DNA of 64,000 bases from Rhodococcus sp. RD6.2 (GTDB lineage: Bacteria; Actinomycetota; Actinomycetes; Mycobacteriales; Mycobacteriaceae): NCBI RefSeq assembly GCF_001040705.1, contig NZ_CVQP01000005.1, positions 205,277 to 269,276 of the forward strand. Direction: 5' to 3'. The notes below the pieces were generated by a model. That model was not told where the DNA came from, made no database searches, and worked only from the letters and a program-made list of their open reading frames with translations. Position 1 is the stretch's first letter. Each line of letters opens with the position of its first letter. Made by a program: the position numbers and the translations under genes. Below are positions 27,997 through 36,318 of the stretch, piece by piece.

Positions 27997-29172
27997 TCAC
28001 GTGGCGGGGAGGATGCGAGCGCGTACCTCGCCGAACCCGATACGTCCGCCGTTGACGCCGGGCGCTGTGGCCGAGATCGCCACCTCGTCGCCGTCCTGCA
28101 GGAACGTGCGCTCCTCTCCCGCAACGGTGACGGGTTCCTTTCCACCCCAGGTCAATTCGATGAATGCACCCCGCTGGTCCTTCGCCGGGCCCGAGATGGT
28201 TCCGGAGCCGAACAGATCGCCGGTGGACGCGGCGGCGCCGTTGACGGTGGTGTGCGCCAGCATCTGCGCCGGCGACCAGTACATCTGCGCGTACGGCGGA
28301 CGGGTGACGACCTCACCGTTCCACTCGACCGCGAGATCGATGTCCAGGCCCCACTTCTCGTCGCCCTGCAGGTACGGCAGCGGCTCCGGATCCTGAACGG
28401 GCGTCGCGATACGCGCTGCCTCCAGCGCCGCCAGCGGCACCACCCATGCAGAGATGGACGTCGCGAAGCTCTTGCCGAGATTCGGGCCGAGCGGCACGTA
28501 CTCCCACGCCTGGATGTCACGCGCGGACCAGTCGTTGAGGATCACGGCGCCGAAGCAGTGCTCGGCGAACCGGTCCGGGGTGATCGACGATCCCATCGGC
28601 GAGCCGACACCGACGATGAAGCCCATCTCGGCCTCGATGTCGAGGCGCACGGACGGCCCGAAGACAGGAGCCTCGTCGTCCGGTCCCTTGCGCTGGCCGC
28701 TGGGTCGGACGATGTCGACGCCCGAGGCCACGACGGTGGACGAGCGACCGTGGTAGCCGACGGGCAGGTGCTTCCAGTTCGGCATCAGCGGATCGGGGTT
28801 CTGCGGGCGGAAAAGCCGACCGAGGTTGGAGGCGTGATTCTCGGACGCGTAGAAGTCGACGTAGTCGGCCACCGCGATCGGCAGATGCATCGTCACCTCG
28901 CCGATCGGCAGCACCGCGTCGTCGGCGATCTCCCCGGCGACGAGTTCGGTGATCTGCGTTCGCACCTGCATCCAGCGATCGCGGCCCTGCGCCATGAACG
29001 CGTTGAGGGTCGGCTGCGCGAACACGTCGTCGCCGAGGGCCTTCGCGAGGTCGACGACGTGGTCTCCGACGCGGACACCGACACGCGGTTCGGTTCCGTC
29101 GGTGGAGAAGACGCCGTACGGGAGGTTGTCGACGCCGAACAGGGAGTCGACGGGAATGGAGATGACGGTCAT
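27997..29172 (-). CDS. fahA: Fumarylacetoacetase
   Basis: The protein has 391 residues. VDSLFGVDNLPYGVFS opens the N-terminal SH3-like domain. The catalytic domain contains VADYVDFYASENHASNLGRL, LPVGYHGRSSTVVASG, DIEAEMGFIVGVG and ILNDWSARDIQAWEYVPLGP, all diagnostic of fumarylacetoacetase, which splits fumarylacetoacetate into fumarate and acetoacetate at the end of the homogentisate pathway. The metal-binding acidic residues are in the DIEAEMGF and NDWSARD motifs. Its start overlaps the stop of the gene upstream by four bases. Confidence 0.94.
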   Translation of the reverse strand: MTVISIPVDSLFGVDNLPYGVFSTDGTEPRVGVRVGDHVVDLAKALGDDVFAQPTLNAFMAQGRDRWMQVRTQITELVAGEIADDAVLPIGEVTMHLPIAVADYVDFYASENHASNLGRLFRPQNPDPLMPNWKHLPVGYHGRSSTVVASGVDIVRPSGQRKGPDDEAPVFGPSVRLDIEAEMGFIVGVGSPMGSSITPDRFAEHCFGAVILNDWSARDIQAWEYVPLGPNLGKSFATSISAWVVPLAALEAARIATPVQDPEPLPYLQGDEKWGLDIDLAVEWNGEVVTRPPYAQMYWSPAQMLAHTTVNGAAASTGDLFGSGTISGPAKDQRGAFIELTWGGKEPVTVAGEERTFLQDGDEVAISATAPGVNGGRIGFGEVRARILPAT

Positions 29173-30047
29173 GCTGGGTTTCCTTCGTCGACTGCGGGGG
29201 TTTCCGGGGCGCCCATCAGACCGAGCGCGGTCAGGTCGGTGAGGGGGTCGCCGATGCTGCAGGTTCCGTACGACCGGAATTGGTCGCGCAGCGACCTGGC
29301 GGCCTCGTCGGGCAGCGCTGCGAGTTCCTCGGCGAGCCGCACACCGTCACGCTCAGCGAGGACGGCGGCGACGGCGTCCGCGCCCGCACCGGATGCCGCC
29401 CGATGGGTGGCCAGCATGAGGTTGAGGAAGCCGTGCTGTTCGAAACCGGTGTCGGGTGCGGTGTTTCGCACCGCGTGATGGAGCCCTGCCGTGGCCTTGA
29501 ACGGCACGCCGAGCGACACGGCAGCCTCGATCGCGGCAGCGAGCTCCTTGTCGTCCGGGTATGCCTCGGCGACGACACCGCCGGTGCGGAACTTCGCCCG
29601 GTAGGGGGTGTCCGCGAGGCCGGCGAGAATCTCGGTGCGCCGCGCGTCGCGGGGCACCTCGACGTAGATGTCCACTCCCCCTGCAATGAACGCGATCTCA
29701 CGAAGACCGGTGAACAGGTCGGAGACCGTCTGCTCCTCGGGCACGGCGATCTCCAACGCGACCAGGCGGGTGCCCGCGATGCCGCGCAGACGGTCGATCG
29801 CCGCTGGTGCGGCGCCGGTGCCGGCGGGAACGGTCAGGCTGATCTCGAGCACGCGGTCGCCGTCCACGACGGCGGCGAGCTCGTCCAGTCGCGGTGCCGG
29901 GAACACGAACGGCCCGACGAGGTCGGCGTGGACGCTGTCCAGGTGCGCGAAATGTGCCGGGACGGCGGACGTGAGCGGCGCGTTACCGGGCGGGAACAGT
30001 GCCGCGTCGTCGCACAGGCCGGTCAGCAGCGGCGACACGGCCGTCAT
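29169..30047 (-). CDS. Conserved unassigned protein between HmgA and FahA
   Basis: The protein has 292 residues and I do not recognise its family. It begins TAVSPLLTGLCDDAALFPPG, has alternating beta/alpha segments (LEISLTVPAG, LVALEIAVP, GGVDIYVEVP, VPFKATAGLHHAV) and ends near SYGTCSIGDPLTDL. The pattern suggests a TIM-barrel-like enzyme with Asp, Lys (FKAT) and His candidates. It overlaps the stop of hmgA and the start of fahA by four bases each (ATGA), so all three products are made together. No glutathione-dependent maleylacetoacetate isomerase is seen nearby, and this protein is a candidate for that step. Confidence 0.8.
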   Translation of the reverse strand: MTAVSPLLTGLCDDAALFPPGNAPLTSAVPAHFAHLDSVHADLVGPFVFPAPRLDELAAVVDGDRVLEISLTVPAGTGAAPAAIDRLRGIAGTRLVALEIAVPEEQTVSDLFTGLREIAFIAGGVDIYVEVPRDARRTEILAGLADTPYRAKFRTGGVVAEAYPDDKELAAAIEAAVSLGVPFKATAGLHHAVRNTAPDTGFEQHGFLNLMLATHRAASGAGADAVAAVLAERDGVRLAEELAALPDEAARSLRDQFRSYGTCSIGDPLTDLTALGLMGAPETPAVDEGNPA

Positions 30048-31255
30048 TTCGCCTCCTCCGACTCGGGTCCGCGCCCGGCCCAGGACCACGGGTACTTGGC
30101 GTCCTCGCACGCCAAGGCGCCCTCACCGAGTTCGAGCGGACGGAAGGTGTCGACCATGACGGCGAGTTCGTCGAAGAACTCGACGCCGATGCTGCGCTCG
30201 TAGGCACCGGGCTGCGGTCCGTGGGCGTGACCGCCGGGATGGATCGAGATCGACCCCTGCCCGATACCGGAACCCTTGCGGGCCTCGTAGTCGCCGCCGC
30301 AGTAGAACATGATCTCGTCGGAGTCCACGTTCGAGTGGTAGTAGGGCACCGGGATCGACAGCGGGTGATAGTCGACCTTGCGGGGCACGAAGTTGCAGAT
30401 GACGAAGTTGTTGCCCTCGAACGCCTGGTGCGCGGGCGGCGGCTGGTGCACGCGGCCGGTGATGGGCTCGTAGTCGGAGATGTTGAACGTGTACGGGTAC
30501 AGGCAGCCGTCCCAGCCGACGACGTCGAACGGGTGCGTCGGGTACACCATGCGAGTGCCGACGATGCCGTGCGACGTGCGGTGTTTGACGAGCACCTCGA
30601 CGTCGGTGCCCTCGGCGAGCAGCGGCTCGGTGGGCCCGTGCAGGTCGCGCTCGCAGTACGGTGCGTGTTCGAGGAGCTGACCGAACCGGGACAGGTACCG
30701 CTTCGGCGGGACGATGTGACTGTTGGCCTCGATCGCGTACGCGCGCAACGGTTCTGGGCCCTGCGGCAGCCATCGGTGCGTCGTCGACATCGGCAGGAGG
30801 ACGTAGTCGCCCTGGCGGGCGTGCAGCGCGCCGAACACCGTCTCGACGATCGCCTCGCCGGACTCGACGTACACCATCTCGTCGCCGATCGCGTTGCGGT
30901 ACAGCGGCGACTCCTTCGCGGCGACCACGTAGGAGAGGCGTACGTCGGCGTTGCCGAGGATCAGCCGACGGCCGGTGACGACGTCGGTCTCGGCCCAGGT
31001 CTGCTCGGGGAACAGGTCGTGGAGCTTGAGGTGCCGCGGCTTGAGCGGGTGGTTCGGGGTGGTGGACTGGTCGGGCAGGTCCCACACCGTGGCGTCGACG
31101 ATCGCCGACGGGATCTCGCGGTGATAGAGCAGCGACGAGTCGGAGGAGAAGCCCTCCTCGCCCATCAGCTCCTCGAAGTACAGCCGACCGCTGTCATCGC
31201 GGTGCTGGGTGTGCCGCTTCGGCGGTATCGCGCCGAGCTGTCGGTAGAACGCCAT
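30044..31255 (-). CDS. hmgA: Homogentisate 1,2-dioxygenase
   Basis: The protein has 403 residues. It begins MAFYRQLGAIPPKRHTQHR with the typical GRLYFEELMGEEGFSSDSSL. GDYVLLPMSTTHRW, HPFDVVGWDGCLYPYTFNI and GSISIHPGGHAHGPQPGAYE contain the cupin-fold iron ligands. The enzyme opens the homogentisate ring to maleylacetoacetate using Fe(II) and O2. The start at 31255 is set by the conserved N-terminus. It heads the hmgA - unassigned gene - fahA operon. An ATTAGTAA element about 130 bases upstream is shared with the CYP116B promoter. Confidence 0.94.
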   Translation of the reverse strand: MAFYRQLGAIPPKRHTQHRDDSGRLYFEELMGEEGFSSDSSLLYHREIPSAIVDATVWDLPDQSTTPNHPLKPRHLKLHDLFPEQTWAETDVVTGRRLILGNADVRLSYVVAAKESPLYRNAIGDEMVYVESGEAIVETVFGALHARQGDYVLLPMSTTHRWLPQGPEPLRAYAIEANSHIVPPKRYLSRFGQLLEHAPYCERDLHGPTEPLLAEGTDVEVLVKHRTSHGIVGTRMVYPTHPFDVVGWDGCLYPYTFNISDYEPITGRVHQPPPAHQAFEGNNFVICNFVPRKVDYHPLSIPVPYYHSNVDSDEIMFYCGGDYEARKGSGIGQGSISIHPGGHAHGPQPGAYERSIGVEFFDELAVMVDTFRPLELGEGALACEDAKYPWSWAGRGPESEEAK

Positions 31256-31383
31256 GGCCGGCCTCCTGGGTGTGAGTTCTCCCCGGTTTCCACGCTCGTG
31301 TCTCCACTGTGGCGGCACCGGTCTGCCTTGTCGACGTCCGGCGGAGCGCTTACGCGGCAGGTACCGCGACTCACGAACGGGAC

Positions 31384-31403
31384 ATTAGTAAACACATTAA
31401 CTA
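31384..31403. promoter_or_regulatory. Operator-like site between hmgA and the thioesterase gene
   Basis: ATTAGTAA (31384-31391) also occurs upstream of the CYP116B gene (33924-33931). Here it is followed by TTAACTA, making an imperfect palindrome TAGTAA-n-TTAACTA. It stands out as AT-rich in a GC-rich background. Confidence 0.4.
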
Positions 31404-31476
31404 CTTTCCGGAGGAGAGCGCAACCATCTGCACGCCTCCCCCACCCCGATCGGGGGTATCCGCGGCCTCGACCTAT

Positions 31477-31504
31477 CAGTACTGTGATGCACTGTTCAGT
31501 ACTG
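31477..31504. promoter_or_regulatory. Two CAGTACTG palindromes exactly 20 bases apart
   Basis: The self-complementary octamer CAGTACTG occurs at 31477-31484 and 31497-31504. A 20-base offset is about two helical turns, so two dimers could bind the same face. The convergent MarR gene is the nearest candidate regulator. Confidence 0.55.
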
Positions 31505-32323
31505 TTTTGCGGTACCGGCCCGATTCGGCGCCGCACGCGGAGGGAGAGACCCATCCACTACTTCGACCGACTGTCCGACTCGGCGTTTCGCGCGACGAGC
31601 CACACCGGTGGCGCCTGGAACACCGCAGAACAGCACATCGCGCCCTCCCTCGGCCTTCTCGCGCACGTCGTGGACCTCGACCGGGAACAGCGCGGGCAGG
31701 GCTCCCTGCGGATCGGCCGGCTCTCCTACGACATCCTCGGCACCCTCCCGATCGGCGAGGTCACGACGTCGGTGCGGGTGCTGCGGGCAGGCCGGACGAT
31801 CGAACTGGTCGAGGCGACCCTCTCCCACGACGACCGCGTCGCCGTCGTCGCCAGGGCCTGGCTGATGGGCGCCTATGACACCGAAGGCCTCGCCGGGACG
31901 TCGTTCCCGACCATCCCCGGGCCCGAGGGGATGTCGGCGTGGGATCCCACAACGGTCTGGCCCGGCGGCTTCATCGCCGGCGTGGAGGTCCGTCGCGCGC
32001 AGACCGAACCCGGTCGCGCCGCATTCTGGGTACGGACGCCGATCGCCCTGGTCGGCGGCGAGAAGGTCGGCGCCGTCGCCCGTACCGCGGGCCTGCTCGA
32101 CATCGCCAACGGGATGACCACCCGCGCCGATCCCCGCGACGTGGCCTTCCCCAACCTCGACCTGACGATGCACCTGTTCGGTGAACCGCGTGGCGACTGG
32201 GTCGGGTTCGACACCGCGGTCAGCTTCGGCTCGGACGGACTCGGGTTGACGCACAGCGTCGTCAGCGACGCGTTCGGGCCGATCGGGACGTCGTCGCAGA
32301 TCCTCACCGTCCGCCCGTCCTGA
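31487..32323 (+). CDS. Hotdog acyl-CoA thioesterase (TesB-like)
   Basis: The protein is about 256-278 residues with two hotdog halves: HYFDRLSDSAFRATSHTGGA, then WNTAEQHIAPSLGLLAHVVD, LSYDILGTLPIGEVTTSVRV, and a second half with LDLTMHLFGEPRGDWVGFDT then GLTHSVVSDAFGPIG. It should hydrolyse an acyl-CoA. The ATG at 31487 is the only usual start codon in frame but has no ribosome-binding site and lies between two operator-like palindromes. A strong GGAGGG at 31539-31544 precedes an in-frame ATC at 31553, where the conserved N-terminus begins. The true start may be that ATC, or an ATG misread there. Confidence 0.8.
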   Translation: MHCSVLFCGTGPIRRRTRRERPIHYFDRLSDSAFRATSHTGGAWNTAEQHIAPSLGLLAHVVDLDREQRGQGSLRIGRLSYDILGTLPIGEVTTSVRVLRAGRTIELVEATLSHDDRVAVVARAWLMGAYDTEGLAGTSFPTIPGPEGMSAWDPTTVWPGGFIAGVEVRRAQTEPGRAAFWVRTPIALVGGEKVGAVARTAGLLDIANGMTTRADPRDVAFPNLDLTMHLFGEPRGDWVGFDTAVSFGSDGLGLTHSVVSDAFGPIGTSSQILTVRPS

Positions 32324-32338
32324 GGACGGACAGCCGAG

Positions 32339-32905
32339 TCAGTTGCGGCCGCGGACGTCGAACTGGCTGCGGTTGGTGATCAGCTTGTCGAGCAGCATGA
32401 CCAGCACGTGTTGCTCGGCCTCGGTGAGCACGCTCGCCCACGCGTATTCGCGCTCATTGTGTTCGCGGTAGGTGTCGGCCATCTCGGTGCGACCCTTGTC
32501 GGTCAGTGACAACTGCACCGAACGGCCGTCCCGCTCGTCGGGTGTGCGGTCCAGCAGTCCGGCCGCGACCAGGGATTTCGTCAGGTTCGACACGGCGGCG
32601 CGGCTCATCCCGGTGAGGCTCGCCGCGGTCTTGGATTCGACGGGCCCGGCGAGCCAGGTGACGAACAGCAACCGGAACGCGGACCACGACAGTCCGCGAG
32701 GCCGGTGCACCGAGGACTCCAGGTCGTAGGTCACGACATTGGCGGCGCGGTTGAGGGTGAGAAGCACCTGCGTGGCCAATTGGTGCGACGACCCGTACTC
32801 GGTGCTCAGGCGCTGGTTCGCGAGGTCGATGAAGGACCAGAAATCGAGGGGGCCGGGTTCCGGTTCCGACCCGTCGCGCACCGTCCGCGCACCCTGCCCT
32901 GTCAT
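32339..32905 (-). CDS. MarR-family regulator
   Basis: The protein has 188 residues. The winged helix contains LSWSAFRLLFVTWLAGPVES, SLTGMSRAAVSNLTKSLVAA as recognition helix, and the wing DERDGRSVQLSLTDKG. MarR proteins typically repress catabolic genes and respond to aromatic acids or their CoA esters. It converges on the thioesterase gene and is divergent from an IclR gene. The AT-rich palindromes at 32969-32994 in that gap are likely its own control site. Confidence 0.87.
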   Translation of the reverse strand: MTGQGARTVRDGSEPEPGPLDFWSFIDLANQRLSTEYGSSHQLATQVLLTLNRAANVVTYDLESSVHRPRGLSWSAFRLLFVTWLAGPVESKTAASLTGMSRAAVSNLTKSLVAAGLLDRTPDERDGRSVQLSLTDKGRTEMADTYREHNEREYAWASVLTEAEQHVLVMLLDKLITNRSQFDVRGRN

Positions 32906-32968
32906 GCCGCAACCCTATCCCGCCGTTCACCCCGCGCCGGATGCTTGGCACCCCACCGACGGGGCGAT

Positions 32969-32994
32969 ATTCAATACATCTCTGAATTATATTC
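32969..32994. promoter_or_regulatory. AT-rich palindromes between MarR and IclR genes
   Basis: ATTCA-9-TGAAT (32969-32987) overlaps GAATTATATTC (32984-32994), which is a perfect palindrome around its centre. These lie within the 212-base divergent gap and probably include operator and -10 sequences. Confidence 0.45.
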
Positions 32995-33117
32995 CCTCGT
33001 TGATACGACCCACCCGACCAGCCTCGCGCGGCCACTCTCCCGAGATGTCGGCAAGTAAGGTCGGGGCTCGGCGCGATCCACCGCCGAAGACCGACGAGAC
33101 CGCGCGAGGAACTTTCG

Positions 33118-33795
33118 ATGAGCACCCTGCAGACACTCGACCGTGGCCTCCGTGCGCTCGACGTGATCGCCCGCTCTTCGGATGGAATCACGGTCGCGGA
33201 CCTCGCCCGCGAGCTCGATGTCCACCGCGCCATCTGCTATCGGATCGTCGCCACCCTCGAGGCCCACGCCCTGGTAACCCGCACCGAGGACGGTCGCCTC
33301 CGTCTCGGAGTCGCGATTCCGGTGCTCGCCTCCCGTTTCGAACCCCAGTTGGCCCGGGACGCGCGACCGCTGCTCCAGTCGCTGGCCGACACCACCGGCG
33401 CCACCGCCTTCGTCTCGGCCGCGCAGGGCAGCAACTGCGTCGTGATCATGGTCGCCGAACCCGAGGGAGCACTGCTACGAGTCGGGTATCGGGTGGGCAG
33501 CAGCCATCCCCTCGACACGGGCGCGGCAGGCATCGCGATCCTGGCCCTGCGCCCCGAGCAGCCCGGCGACCCCGAGTCGGTGCGCGTGGCACGCCGCGAC
33601 GGGTACAGCCTCACCCGGGGTCAACTCGAACACGGAGCGGTCGGGATCGCCACCGGCGTCGCGCTCCCCGCCACCGTGACCGCCGGACTCGAGCGCAGCG
33701 TCGGCGTCGTCGCCATCGACGGCCTCGACACCGCGCAAGCGGCCGATGCGGTGATGCGTGCCGCCCGGGCGTTCGAAGGCCTCGTCACCGCCTGA
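33118..33795 (+). CDS. IclR-family regulator
   Basis: The protein has 225 residues. The N-terminal winged helix has LDVIARSSDGITVADLAREL and VHRAICYRIVATLEAHALV. The C-terminal effector domain contains SHPLDTGAAGIAILAL and a shortened ligand pocket. IclR proteins commonly activate or repress aromatic catabolic operons. It lies directly upstream of the CYP116B gene on the same strand, so it probably controls that gene, and perhaps hmgA through the shared ATTAGTAA element. The ATG at 33118 follows GAGGAAC at good spacing. Confidence 0.88.
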   Translation: MSTLQTLDRGLRALDVIARSSDGITVADLARELDVHRAICYRIVATLEAHALVTRTEDGRLRLGVAIPVLASRFEPQLARDARPLLQSLADTTGATAFVSAAQGSNCVVIMVAEPEGALLRVGYRVGSSHPLDTGAAGIAILALRPEQPGDPESVRVARRDGYSLTRGQLEHGAVGIATGVALPATVTAGLERSVGVVAIDGLDTAQAADAVMRAARAFEGLVTA

Positions 33796-33923
33796 GCCGG
33801 CCCGACACACCCCCACGCCTGCCGGAACGGCCGCGCAGGGTCGGCACCGCATGCCCTTCTTGACCTCGATTGTGACGGCGCTTACCCTGACCGAAGTTCG
33901 CTCACCGCAACACAGTGTGCGTT

Positions 33924-33931
33924 ATTAGTAA
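33924..33931 (+). promoter_or_regulatory. ATTAGTAA element upstream of the CYP116B gene
   Basis: It is centred within GTTATTAGTAAC (33921-33932), whose outer GTTA/TAAC ends are inverted. The octamer is the same as at 31384-31391 upstream of hmgA. Confidence 0.4.
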
Positions 33932-33957
33932 CTTCGCAGTTCAGGACGGTCAACACC

Positions 33958-36276
33958 ATGTCGCAGACCCTGACCGGATGCCCGGTCGACCACCGCACGC
34001 TTCAACCCGACGGCTGCCCGGTGTCGGCGCGGGCGGCCGCGTTCGACCCCTTCGGAGGCGCCTACCAGCTCGATCCGGCGGCGTCGCTGCGCTGGTCTCG
34101 TGACGAGGAGCCGGTGTTCTACAGCCCCGAGATCGGCTACTGGGTCGTGACCCGGTACGACGACGTCAAGGCCGTCTTCCGCGACAACATCCTGTTCTCG
34201 CCCTCGATCGCGCTGGAGAAGATCACCCCGGTCTCCGACGAGGCGACAGCGACGCTCGCGAAGTACGACTACGCGATGGCACGCACCCTGGTGAACGAGG
34301 ACGAGCCCGCGCACATGCCGCGTCGGCGCGTGCTGATGGACCCCTTCACCCCGAAGGAACTGGTCCACCACGAACCGATGGTCCGCCGCCTGACCCGCGA
34401 GTACGTGGACCGCTTCGTCGACACCGGCCGCGTCGACCTCGTGGACGAAATGCTCTGGGAGGTCCCGCTCACCGTGGCGCTGCACTTCCTCGGGGTCCCG
34501 GAGGAGGACATGGACACGATGCGCGAGTACTCGATCGCGCACACCGTGAACACCTGGGGGCGTCCTGCCCCCGAGCAACAGGTCGCGGTCGCCGAAGCCG
34601 TCGGCAAGTTCTGGCAGTACGCGGGCCAGGTGCTCGAGAAGATGCGGCAGGACCCGAGCGGACACGGCTGGATGCCGTACGGCATCCGGATGCAGCAGGA
34701 ACTGCCCGACGTCGTCACCGACTCCTACCTGCACTCGATGATGATGGCGGGAATCGTTGCGGCACACGAGACCACGGCCAACGCTTCGGCGAACGCCTTC
34801 CGTCTGCTGTTGGAGAACCGCACCGTCTGGGAGGAGCTCTGCGCCGATCCGAGCCTGATCTCCGGCGCCGTCGAGGAGTGCCTGCGTCACTCCGGATCGG
34901 TTGCCGCCTGGCGCAGGCTGGTCACCGCGGACACCACGATCGGTGGCATCGAGATCCCCGCCGGTTCGAAGCTGCTGATCGTCACGTCCTCCGCGAACCG
35001 CGACGACCGCCATTTCGAGGGCGCGGACGATTTCGACATCCGCCGCGAGAACTCCAGCGACCACCTGACATTCGGGTTCGGCGGCCATCAGTGCCTGGGC
35101 AAGAACCTCGCCCGGATGGAGATGCAGATCTTCCTCGAGGAACTCACGACCCGGCTGCCCCACCTGGAGTTGGTCCCGGATCAGGAGTTCACCTACCTGC
35201 CCAACACGTCGTTCCGCGGACCGGATCACGTGTGGGTGCAGTGGGATCCGGCCGAGAACCCGGAGCGCCACGACCCCGCCCTGCTCGGCAAGCGGCACCC
35301 GGTCACGATCGGCGAACCCTCCAAGGCCGCCGTGTCCCGCACCGTGACCGTCGACGCGATCACCCCGGCCGCCGACGGCGTGGTACGGGTGACGCTGTCC
35401 GATCCGTCCGGTCGGCCGCTGCCGCGGTGGACTCCGGGCTCGCACATCGACGTCGATCTCGGCGAACTGTCGCGGCAGTACTCGCTGTGCGGTGACCCGA
35501 ACGACCTGTCGGTCTACGAGATCGCCGTGCTGGAGGAACCCGAGAGCCGTGGCGGGTCGCGGTACGTGCATCGCACCCTGAGGGCCGGGGACACCCTGGC
35601 CCTGCGCGGGCCGCGCAACCACTTCCGGCTCGACGCCGACGCCGAGCGCTACGTCTTCGTGGCAGGCGGAATCGGCATCACCCCGATCATCGCGATGGCC
35701 GACCATGCCAAGGCGACCGGCAAGGACTACGAGATCCATTACTGCGGGCGCGATGTCGCGACGATGGCGCTGCTCGACCGGGTCGGCACGGACCACGGGG
35801 ACCAGCTGGTCGTGCATGCGAGCGCGGCGGGCAACCGCCTCGACATCCCGGCGCTGCTCGCCGACCCGGTTGCTGGCACCCAGATCTACTCGTGCGGCCC
35901 GGAGCGTCTGCTCGCCGCGCTGGAGGAGGCCACCGCGCACTGGCCGGAGGACTCCCTGCACGTCGAACACTTCACGTCGAACCTGCCCACGCTCGATCCG
36001 GCCAACGAGCACGCCTTCGAGGTCGAGCTGCGCGACTCCGGCCTGACCGTCACGGTCGCCGCGGACCAAACGGTGCTCGACGCCCTGCGGGCGGCGAACA
36101 TCGACATCCAGAGCGACTGCGAGGAGGGGCTGTGCGGATCGTGTGAAGCGCCCGTCCTCGACGGCGAGGTCGACCACCGCGACGTCGTACTGACCAAAAC
36201 CGAACGTGCCCAGAACAAGTCGATGATGACCTGCTGCTCGCGCGCCTGCGGATCCAAGCTCACCCTCGCGCTCTGA
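33958..36276 (+). CDS. Self-sufficient cytochrome P450 with fused reductase (CYP116B, P450RhF-like)
   Basis: The protein has 772 residues in one chain. The heme domain (1 to about 445) has AGIVAAHETT in helix I (264-273), an ECLR ExxR motif and FGFGGHQCLG with heme-ligand Cys379. A phthalate-dioxygenase-reductase-type FMN domain follows (RQYSLCG, then FVAGGIGITPIIAMADHA for NAD(P)H), then a plant-type [2Fe-2S] domain with Cys721, Cys726, Cys729 and Cys759. Length and sequence closely match P450RhF (CYP116B2). It takes electrons from NADPH without partners. The natural substrate of this class is not known. Here it sits between an IclR gene and an aromatic-acid-type transporter, beside the homogentisate genes. 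Confidence 0.94.
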   Translation: MSQTLTGCPVDHRTLQPDGCPVSARAAAFDPFGGAYQLDPAASLRWSRDEEPVFYSPEIGYWVVTRYDDVKAVFRDNILFSPSIALEKITPVSDEATATLAKYDYAMARTLVNEDEPAHMPRRRVLMDPFTPKELVHHEPMVRRLTREYVDRFVDTGRVDLVDEMLWEVPLTVALHFLGVPEEDMDTMREYSIAHTVNTWGRPAPEQQVAVAEAVGKFWQYAGQVLEKMRQDPSGHGWMPYGIRMQQELPDVVTDSYLHSMMMAGIVAAHETTANASANAFRLLLENRTVWEELCADPSLISGAVEECLRHSGSVAAWRRLVTADTTIGGIEIPAGSKLLIVTSSANRDDRHFEGADDFDIRRENSSDHLTFGFGGHQCLGKNLARMEMQIFLEELTTRLPHLELVPDQEFTYLPNTSFRGPDHVWVQWDPAENPERHDPALLGKRHPVTIGEPSKAAVSRTVTVDAITPAADGVVRVTLSDPSGRPLPRWTPGSHIDVDLGELSRQYSLCGDPNDLSVYEIAVLEEPESRGGSRYVHRTLRAGDTLALRGPRNHFRLDADAERYVFVAGGIGITPIIAMADHAKATGKDYEIHYCGRDVATMALLDRVGTDHGDQLVVHASAAGNRLDIPALLADPVAGTQIYSCGPERLLAALEEATAHWPEDSLHVEHFTSNLPTLDPANEHAFEVELRDSGLTVTVAADQTVLDALRAANIDIQSDCEEGLCGSCEAPVLDGEVDHRDVVLTKTERAQNKSMMTCCSRACGSKLTLAL

Positions 36277-36318
36277 GCCGCGCACCCCCACGCTCTTCAG
36301 CACCCGAAAGGATCCGTC

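Noticed and set aside
26243..28000. 585-codon minus-strand open frame
   Set aside because: It is the shadow of kstD, with no recognisable domain.
33925..36303. 792-codon minus-strand open frame
   Set aside because: It is antisense to the CYP116B gene over its full length; the P450 has every expected motif.
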